DNA of 46,172 nt from Stramenopiles sp. TOSAG23-2 (lineage: Eukaryota > Sar), in NCBI GenBank assembly GCA_900128395.1, contig LT649283.1, positions 1-46,172 of the forward strand, read 5' to 3'. A program made the position numbers and the translations under genes. Below the pieces are notes generated by a model. The model ran no database searches and was not told the DNA's origin. It worked only from the letters and a program-made list of their open reading frames with translations. Positions 39,463 through 46,172 of the stretch are shown here, one piece after another. How positions within the stretch are numbered: position 1 is the first letter of the stretch; the number at the start of each line of letters is the position of its first letter.

Positions 39463-42400
39463 TTAAAATTGAAAACGTCTTACAGTACCAGGTGATTTTG
39501 GTTTTGGAGTTTTCTTCTTCTTTTTGTTTGCCGATGATGTAGTCGTAGCACGTGCAACATTAACACGATTACCATTACTGACTTGTTTAGTATCATTGCT
39601 GTGGCTATTTGTACTACTACCACCCTTAATTGTTTTAACAACTTTTCCACCATTAGCAATATCACTGCTGTTACTAGTAGAACCCTTCACTTTTCCTTTA
39701 TACATACCAAAAAATGAACCCCGTTTTTCAATATTTCTCCAAATTTTACTGGTTTTCGGTTTTTGTTTTCTTTCCTTTACAGGGCTAGAGTTTCTCATTG
39801 ATGTTAACTTAGATACACGCTGGCGCTCCTTAGCCGCGTCCCGCATTCGTTTTAAGTATTTAGCTTCACCCGGACTACGAACAAATAATTTCGGAGCAGC
39901 AACTTTTGTTTGGCGTTCGATAATACTAGCAGCACTTGCTGAGTGATTATCTGATGAATAAGGTGAAAATGGCGATGACTTATTTTTACTTGTTTTTCGA
40001 ACCCATTGGTTTGATGGAGTGCCATTTCCTTTTGTACTAGAATTTTGTTTTTTGGTTACTGCCTTGCCATTCGACAGTGGTCGACGACTATTATGGATTG
40101 GACTTTTACGTTTATCTTCATCCGTTAAAACACCTAGAATTTCTTCCATAGTTGGAGGCTCTGCTATTCTATCATTGTCAAAAGCGACTCGTTTTACTGG
40201 AATGATATCGTTTCTACGTGGATGGCGCTGGTGCTTACTAGCAACGGTTGGCTTGGTGGTATTCTTGCGAAAAGGTTTTACTTCTATCTCCCCTTTTCCA
40301 TTGCCTTTTTTAGAGCTTTTTTCAACACCAAAACGCATCAAGTCAGTTGCTTCAAGAAAATCAATTACATTTGTAATGGAGAGATCTACGGTTTTATCAC
40401 GTGTTAGCAAATGATAAATAGCTAAAACATCCTCATTGGTAAGACGCCCATTGAAATCGGTGCCTTGAGATATTTTATCAATACCAATTTGAAACTCCTC
40501 CAACGTTATGGCTGTACTATTTTTTGCCATCATTAAACTTGGAAAGTCAGCGAATGTGTCACCAATCCACGATTTGCACGCAATTTTTAACCTGTTTTTA
40601 ATGTCAAACAATTCTTCATATGTATATTTCACCGGGCGGAACGGCTGAATAACCGAATTCAAGCGTGCAGTACCAGTCTTTGGGGAAGATGCACGTCGAT
40701 TGGTCTCATCCTCATCATTTGTTCCCTTTTGATTTTTTGATTTGGTCTCTTTCTCTTCTGCTATAAATTTTTGATTCAAATTGGTCGGGCTTAAACTGCT
40801 TGAGGATATGATGCTATCACTACGAAGTTTTTTCACAGTCGATCGGCGATTGTAGAATTGGTATGTAAATTCACCATATGTAATAAAGCCATTATCGTCT
40901 GGGTCTAAAATGCGGAATAAACTCGCAATTTCGTCATCTGTAATTGGTGAACCAGAACCACCTTCTTCTCTGCACAATTTATGGACGAAATTTACAAATT
41001 CATCAATCAAGATAGTACCACTACCATCCGTATCGATTTCTTGAAATTCTTTCTTTAAATTTAATTTGCCAAGGGAATTCCTTGTTTTATCAGCATGTTC
41101 CCGAATTTTTGACATTGTCATGTTAAAGTGACTGATTAAATCATGAGCTTCAGCAATATCTTTCACATTGGTTGTTACTTTAGATTTTCGACAAACTTCT
41201 TCACCATCCAGAAATGCTTTTGTCATTTTAAGACCAGTGTAACCATGGCCCCTTGACCATTCTAAATTTTCAATCTCATTCATACCTTCGCTTGCTTTTA
41301 ACCATCCAAAAAAGCCATGCACACGATGTTCTGGTAATGGATGTGTTTTTTTTAAATATGGCTTTGAAAATGCTAATAAACCCATTCGGGCAAAGCATTC
41401 AACCCATTCACTATAGGTCAAAAGATCTGGTGCTTCAATTGGATTTCTACGCGATGCACGGAAACACATAAAAATTTCCGAACGTGTTAATATAGAAGGT
41501 GTCAAATTGAAATTATGTGTTATTTCTTCTAATTCTACATATGAAATTGCTTTGGTTCTATCTTCACCAGGTGTCCAAAATGGTTTCTTTTCATGGCGTC
41601 GTGTGGAAAAGTATGTAAAAATCCGCTGCAAAGTCATTTCTTGCTCTTTCAACACCGCAACAACTTGCTCCTCGTTCAATTGCTCCATTGCAGCGTCAGC
41701 TTCGTCATGGCCATAACCAAAGCACGAAACACGGCTAGCATATTTTAAAACATGTTGCTCTACCATGATTAATAACGAATCTGCCAAATCTAAAATTTGT
41801 TCTCGATAATTCTGATTCATATGAATGTAACTCATAGAATCTTCTTCATCTTCAATTAAATCTAATAACCGTTCTGCGCGATCAGCTTCGCTTTCAGTTG
41901 TTACTTTCTTTAATATATGTTTTTTTTTCAAGTCTTCTTTCCTCGGGCTCGTTGGTTGCCACGTTAAGTGCACGGACGCTCGTCTAGGTTGTATTGGGCT
42001 TGCAAACTGTTTCTTTATCGGTGATTTAATTTGTGGATAATCATGAAGTCGCTTTTCTTTTTTATTTAGGATATTAAATCTATCCTCATTAATTTTATGA
42101 TGGCGCAATCCACCTGGTCCAACTCTATGTTCAAGTATATGTGCTACGCGTGCCAATCCTAGTTTGCAACGATCAAAGTTAATCCACCCATGTGGTTTTT
42201 CCATTGTTGATAAATCTACATAAATAACATCTGCTTCTGCACGAGATATCCATAAATCATGCATTTCCTCTTCCATTTCATCCCCGTTATACGAATCATT
42301 GCCCTCCCTCATCAATTTGCTATCACGCAATAGTTTCATCCAATTAAATGAATCCAAACGATTAAAATTAAGTTTATGGCGATTATTTAAAAAACAATAA

Positions 42401-44205
42401 TATTCAAACACTTCTAATAATTGACTTTCGTATGGCTCCAACGTCCTTACAGCACGTTCTAATGGCTTATCCGGTTTCCACAATGGACTAAATACTGAGC
42501 TGGCGACTGCTGAGCTCATTAAATGGGAAGAGTTTTTATCCCATTCAGCAGCAAATCGTTTTTCAGCATCTGTTAATTTACCAGCTTGTTTCACGCGTTG
42601 CTCTTCTTCTTCTTCCTCATTGTCATCATCAACGAGTTTTAAATCCTTTATCTCATGTACCTTTTCACGTTGCTCTTGATTACGTTGGTATTTTGGTGGA
42701 GAATGTTTAATAAGTTCAGATAATCTTGGCGGCTGTATGATTTCCATCTCATCATCGCTGCTACCATTTCCATCTTCGCTTACTGATCTCATGATTCTAC
42801 CTTTCATTTTCGTATTTTGATTCTTATTTTTGCTATGATTTAAAACTAGAAAATTCTTGCTATTGGTCCTTTTGTTGTTGTTGTTATTGTTATTGTTGCT
42901 AGTAGTACTTGCACCAAATTTATGATACAAACGATGCAATGATGTCGGACTGCGTTTAAAACGCCTTTTTTTGCTCTTCCCCATGATTTGATGTGTTGAC
43001 ATTTTATGCCTATATACTTGTTTCCCCAATTGCCTATTTTCTTCAATAATTAATCTCAATTTTTCATTATATCTAAATAACTCTAAAAAACCACTTAATT
43101 TACTTTCAGCTGTTTTATGTCTTTCATTTAAAAATGGTTTTGAGTACCCTAACATTGCAGCACGCCCCATTACTTCTAGGAATTCAGGAAATTCCATCAA
43201 ATCATGCTCATGCGCCACATGGGTCCAGATACGAAATAATTCCAATTTGGATACAATTGTTTGTGGAATTTTAAAATCATTGAAAACATTTCGTAAACCA
43301 GTTTGTTGTAAAAATAAACGATCATCTATTGTTCTAGATGGTGTAGCATAATAATTATAAATTTTCATCATTGTTGGTGTATTATTGCGTAATATTGTAA
43401 CCAATTTATCATCTAATAAAAATTCAGCACTTGGAAGTGGTTCTAAATGTTCTGAATTTATAATGATATATTTGCTTATTACGTTTTCGACGATACCTGG
43501 CAATGCGTTTGCTTCTTTTTCTTTCGTTACAATATTATTATTTTTTGCATTTTTTGCTTTTACAGTTAAACATATACAACGTAACCAACCTTTAAATGAT
43601 AATTGTGTTGAACGTTGTCGTTTAGATAAAAACTGATTATTATTATTATCATCGATTTCGCCCATATTATTGGTATTACTATTAGTTGGTGATCGAATAC
43701 TATTGCGTGGACTTTTATTGTTATTACTGCTAGTTCCTCTATTACTATATTTGTTTTCCTGTTGTACATCTTTTTTCAATGCTTCTTTAAATAATACTTG
43801 TATTTGTGCCAATGGATATTTTGTCGGCAAATATTGCGACTCTCGTATGAATTTAGCGTAATTGGACAGTTTCATCGATGTCAAATTGTACGAATCGCCA
43901 TAGCTTGAGTAATATTGAAATATTTGTGTTAACTGTTCCAAATAATCACTATTGCATAACGCTTCAACTATATCATCCACTGGATCGTTTTCTACTTCTT
44001 TTTCTAAATGTACATCTGTTATAAAATTTTGCTTCTTGATTTCATCTTCGCCAACAGGGTGATCTGTTGGCGATCGTCTACCTTTATTGAGTACTGCCAT
44101 AGATAAACGGCGCGCAACGTGTTTTGCGGATAATACTTGTGACATCCGTCTAGCTGATTTTTGAAATTTTCTTAAAGGCGAGTTTGCTTTTGGTGAGGAC
44201 GACAT
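39463..44205 (-). CDS. Giant EF-hand protein with repeated EF-hand-like modules
   Basis: An intronless 1580-aa protein, probably a calcium-responsive cytoskeletal or flagellar scaffold. Two canonical EF-hands lie in the C-terminal half: loop DTDGSGTILIDE at 1058-1069 and DPDDNGFITYGE at 1101-1112, both with ligands at 1, 3, 5 and 12. Earlier, degenerate modules recur: LEQLTQIFQYYSSYGDSYN, MMKIYNYYATPSRTIDDRLF, LLEVFEYYCFLNNRHKLNF and LQRIFTYFSTRRHEKKPFW. Two carry a downstream repeat, EFLEVMGRAAMLGYSKPFL and EWVECFARMGLLAFSKPYL. The N terminus is basic and the C-terminal 250 residues are disordered and Lys/Ser-rich. The module also occurs in the ARM-repeat gene. Family name unknown; Ca2+ binding is confident. 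Confidence 0.87.
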   Translation of the reverse strand: MSSSPKANSPLRKFQKSARRMSQVLSAKHVARRLSMAVLNKGRRSPTDHPVGEDEIKKQNFITDVHLEKEVENDPVDDIVEALCNSDYLEQLTQIFQYYSSYGDSYNLTSMKLSNYAKFIRESQYLPTKYPLAQIQVLFKEALKKDVQQENKYSNRGTSSNNNKSPRNSIRSPTNSNTNNMGEIDDNNNNQFLSKRQRSTQLSFKGWLRCICLTVKAKNAKNNNIVTKEKEANALPGIVENVISKYIIINSEHLEPLPSAEFLLDDKLVTILRNNTPTMMKIYNYYATPSRTIDDRLFLQQTGLRNVFNDFKIPQTIVSKLELFRIWTHVAHEHDLMEFPEFLEVMGRAAMLGYSKPFLNERHKTAESKLSGFLELFRYNEKLRLIIEENRQLGKQVYRHKMSTHQIMGKSKKRRFKRSPTSLHRLYHKFGASTTSNNNNNNNNKRTNSKNFLVLNHSKNKNQNTKMKGRIMRSVSEDGNGSSDDEMEIIQPPRLSELIKHSPPKYQRNQEQREKVHEIKDLKLVDDDNEEEEEEQRVKQAGKLTDAEKRFAAEWDKNSSHLMSSAVASSVFSPLWKPDKPLERAVRTLEPYESQLLEVFEYYCFLNNRHKLNFNRLDSFNWMKLLRDSKLMREGNDSYNGDEMEEEMHDLWISRAEADVIYVDLSTMEKPHGWINFDRCKLGLARVAHILEHRVGPGGLRHHKINEDRFNILNKKEKRLHDYPQIKSPIKKQFASPIQPRRASVHLTWQPTSPRKEDLKKKHILKKVTTESEADRAERLLDLIEDEEDSMSYIHMNQNYREQILDLADSLLIMVEQHVLKYASRVSCFGYGHDEADAAMEQLNEEQVVAVLKEQEMTLQRIFTYFSTRRHEKKPFWTPGEDRTKAISYVELEEITHNFNLTPSILTRSEIFMCFRASRRNPIEAPDLLTYSEWVECFARMGLLAFSKPYLKKTHPLPEHRVHGFFGWLKASEGMNEIENLEWSRGHGYTGLKMTKAFLDGEEVCRKSKVTTNVKDIAEAHDLISHFNMTMSKIREHADKTRNSLGKLNLKKEFQEIDTDGSGTILIDEFVNFVHKLCREEGGSGSPITDDEIASLFRILDPDDNGFITYGEFTYQFYNRRSTVKKLRSDSIISSSSLSPTNLNQKFIAEEKETKSKNQKGTNDEDETNRRASSPKTGTARLNSVIQPFRPVKYTYEELFDIKNRLKIACKSWIGDTFADFPSLMMAKNSTAITLEEFQIGIDKISQGTDFNGRLTNEDVLAIYHLLTRDKTVDLSITNVIDFLEATDLMRFGVEKSSKKGNGKGEIEVKPFRKNTTKPTVASKHQRHPRRNDIIPVKRVAFDNDRIAEPPTMEEILGVLTDEDKRKSPIHNSRRPLSNGKAVTKKQNSSTKGNGTPSNQWVRKTSKNKSSPFSPYSSDNHSASAASIIERQTKVAAPKLFVRSPGEAKYLKRMRDAAKERQRVSKLTSMRNSSPVKERKQKPKTSKIWRNIEKRGSFFGMYKGKVKGSTSNSSDIANGGKVVKTIKGGSSTNSHSNDTKQVSNGNRVNVARATTTSSANKKKKKTPKPKSPGTVRRFQF

Positions 44206-45338
44206 GGTGATTCTATTGTTAATAAATACAAGTTATATATAAAACTCTATAATACTCTAATAGATATGTGGTGTACGAAAGAGAGAAAAAAATTAGAAAA
44301 CGATATATGTATACACTATACAATATAGAATGTCAATATGTTGTATTAAATGGTTTTAATGTTTATGTTTGTGTGTATATATAGTATTTAACATATAGTA
44401 TTTAAAAATATAAAAGAAAAGATGTAATTATTTATTATTGCATATATTACATATATTAATAATAATATATCTATCTAAATAATATATATTATTTATTAGT
44501 AGCATTATAATACCTACTACTATTATTAATATGTTTATTATGTTGATGTAGTAGCCGTATATGTTGTTATTATATTTTTAAACTTATTTTTATTTAAACT
44601 TAATCATCTTAGTTGCATTAACCTACATTACTATATAAATAGCACTATTAAAATATAATAATTACAACAACATTGTGGTGAAGTGGTGAAGAAGTGTGAA
44701 GCTAAAGTCTGAAAGGAATTGCCTTCTGGCCTTCCAGCCTTGATAGAGCAGAGAGAAGCTCGATAGAGATTTGCACATCATTTGCACATTTTAATTTGCA
44801 CGTCTAAATGCACGATACGTTTACACCGCTATCCTATGCTAATAAAATTAAGTACGGTTCGTGCCATTATTCCCCCTATCATTTTTTGATCAAAATCAAT
44901 AGTGAGTAGTTATAAAAATTAACATTGACACAGCATATGTATAGTACTAGGGGGAATAATGGTACGAACCGTACTTGACTATACCAATTAATTTTATTAG
45001 CATAGGGATAGCAGGTGTGCAATCAAGGATTTTCCCGTCAGTCTGTCTTTCTTGTTTTTGGAGGGATAAGAACCGACGTGATAGGTGATGCATAGTAGGT
45101 CTATTATATACTAATTATAATAATTTTTTTTATTTTTTCTGAAAAATTATTAAATACGAAAAATATATTTTTAAATCATATCTCTCTCTTTACAAAACAA
45201 AGATTATTTCTCTGTATATCGCATTTTATATACCATAACTTCCTATTTCCTTTGTATAACATTATATGAGTATTTATCATATACATACCCATTAATTAAT
45301 ATTTATATATATATATTATATATATATATATATACAAA
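44206..45338. other. Intergenic region containing a foldback element
   Basis: This 1133-bp spacer carries the foldback element at 44823-45018, four TTGCAC/TGCAC words in tandem just before it (44771-44812), and TA-repeats near 45300-45335. Otherwise it is AT-rich. No gene is supported. Confidence 0.5.
44823..45018. mobile_element. Foldback / MITE-like inverted-repeat element
   Basis: Left arm 44823-44877 and right arm 44949-45018 are inverted copies with a 71-bp spacer. Shared blocks are ACACC(t)GCTATCC(c)TATGCTAATAAAATTA and AGTACGGTTCGT(g/a)CCATTATTCCCCCT. The right arm has 13 extra bases (attggtatagtca in reverse). It has no coding capacity. I did not identify a target-site duplication, so mobility is inferred from structure. 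Confidence 0.65.
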
Positions 45339-45887
45339 TTATTTTTTTGATTGTTTAGTAAAAAAACGTTTTGATGTGATACCTTTGAAAAATGTTTCCG
45401 TAATCATAACTCCATCATCATCAAAATACATTTTAATTACTATACCTGGAAATTTACCTTCAACTATTTCACGTCTCATTGTTTTCCCATCATCAATCCA
45501 TGTAAATTTCATTTTACTTTCATCGCCTTGCCCACTCACGACAGTTTGTTCCGTACCATCAATAGTAACATTATTTGTAAATGTTTTCATGCCAATAGTT
45601 TCCCATTCAAATTCTGGATCAGTATGTGTAATATTTAATTTTGCTTTATTGACACCATAACCAAATGCCCAAGCTGCATTTCGCATAACCATTCCAACAC
45701 CAACTGATTTTAAAAATTCACCCGTATTCTCTTCACCAGTGCACTGTGTGTTTGATGTATACATGTTAGTTCGAGATGTTTTTATATATTATTTTAATTT
45801 CCTTTTATTTTTATTTTTAGTGTCGGGAAGAATGATGTGAGAAATGATACTTACTAAATATTGTCCTGTAAAATCAACTGCAGCCAT
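45339..45887 (-). CDS. Fatty-acid-binding protein (iLBP family), two exons
   Basis: A 145-aa intracellular lipid-binding protein, a ten-stranded beta-barrel that carries fatty acids or related lipids in the cytosol. Exon 1 (45887-45855) encodes only MAAVDFTGQYL; the 111-nt intron (45854-45744) has a GTAAGT donor and a CACACAG acceptor; exon 2 is 45743-45339. The joined start, FTGQYLCTGEENTGEFLKSV, matches the family opening (FxGxYxLxxSENxxxFLKxxG). The C-terminal strand (TETFFKGITSKRFF) and internal FTWIDDGKTMRREIVEGKF follow the family. An upstream ATG inside the intron would replace the real exon 1. iLBPs are best known from animals, but protist members exist; the ligand is unknown. Confidence 0.9.
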
Positions 45888-45951
45888 CGTATAGTTACTA
45901 TGTCGAATAGTATTTTTTTTTTCAATAATGTATCACAATATAATTTGTCAA

Positions 45952-46001
45952 TGATCTATCTATCTATCAATACATCTATCTATATATATATATATATATA
46001 T
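45952..46001. repeat. ATCT/TA microsatellite
   Basis: An ATCT tetranucleotide run (about 45955-45987) merges into a TA repeat, upstream of the FABP first exon. No gene is visible between it and the window end. Confidence 0.6.
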
Positions 46002-46172
46002 GTATTGTCTACACGTATAGCTTCTCTGACATGATTGTACATTGAACATATAATAATAATCTTGGATAGGACGTAGATTTTATACATATTTAAGGTTGTT
46101 TGCATCGATGAAAAAAGCAAAAAGAAAAGAGGTGACTCTTAGTGGTAAGCCCATGTAATTTCCATACGATAC

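Noticed and set aside
44857-44867. GGTTCGTGCC as a tRNA B box.
   Set aside because: The invariant A after GGTTCG is missing, there is no A box or cloverleaf, and the word is inside the foldback arm.
1-46172. A ciliate or other reassigned genetic code, suggested by AT richness and Asn tracts.
   Set aside because: Clear genes end in TAA (GST-like), TAG (M1 peptidase, cyclophilin) and TGA (carrier, kinase), and no conserved domain contains an in-frame stop.

Overview
The window is nuclear DNA from an AT-rich, gene-dense unicellular eukaryote. Genes lie on both strands without operons. I can place introns in five genes (six introns, 83-201 nt, all GT-AG). Signal-peptide proteins, Asn/Ser/Lys homopolymer tracts and TA-repeat intergenic DNA are common. 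TAA, TAG and TGA all act as stops, so the code is standard and ciliate-type recoding is ruled out. A protist is certain. A heterokont-like or other free-living flagellate is my guess, based on the gene mix (TIGR03792-like domains, large EF-hand/ARM proteins, a fatty-acid-binding protein); the lineage is not proven.

Layout, 0-10 kb: a pfkB sugar/nucleoside kinase (one intron), a NIPSNAP protein, a 932-aa M1 zinc aminopeptidase, a secreted protein of unknown function with a CxxC...CxxC plus (YYxx)6 tail, and a secretory cyclophilin. 10-16 kb: a multi-pass TLC-like membrane protein, a zeta-class GST relative with an altered active site, a nucleotide-sugar transporter, a DNAJC9-type J protein and a Lys/Ser-rich protein ending in a CHZ-like motif. 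The last two are probably histone chaperones and sit side by side on the same strand.

16-23.6 kb: a 1124-aa secretory-pathway fusion (flavin-type Rossmann oxidoreductase, two ABM/TIGR03792-like domains, YHS domain), a mitochondrial carrier and a glycogenin-like GT8 glycosyltransferase. 23.7-25.2 kb is different in kind. It holds broken reading frames, an 81-bp inverted repeat, a 52-bp tandem duplication that shifts the frame, and an 11-bp minisatellite; it looks like a decaying, rearranged multicopy family.

25.4-31.4 kb: a secreted beta-propeller-like protein (one intron), a small GC-rich hairpin region that could be an RNA gene, a basic low-complexity protein and an FLVCR-like MFS transporter (two introns). 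31.7-44.2 kb: two very large intronless genes on the minus strand (1810-aa ARM-repeat protein; 1580-aa EF-hand protein) that share a degenerate EF-hand-like module, with a predicted signal-anchored unknown between them. 44.2-46.2 kb: a foldback (inverted-repeat) element and a fatty-acid-binding protein with an 11-codon first exon.

The most unusual items are the tripartite oxidoreductase fusion, the Cys/Tyr-tailed secreted protein, the inverted-repeat locus near 24.5 kb, the foldback element near 44.9 kb and the paired histone-chaperone genes. No tRNA, rRNA or CRISPR array was recognised.
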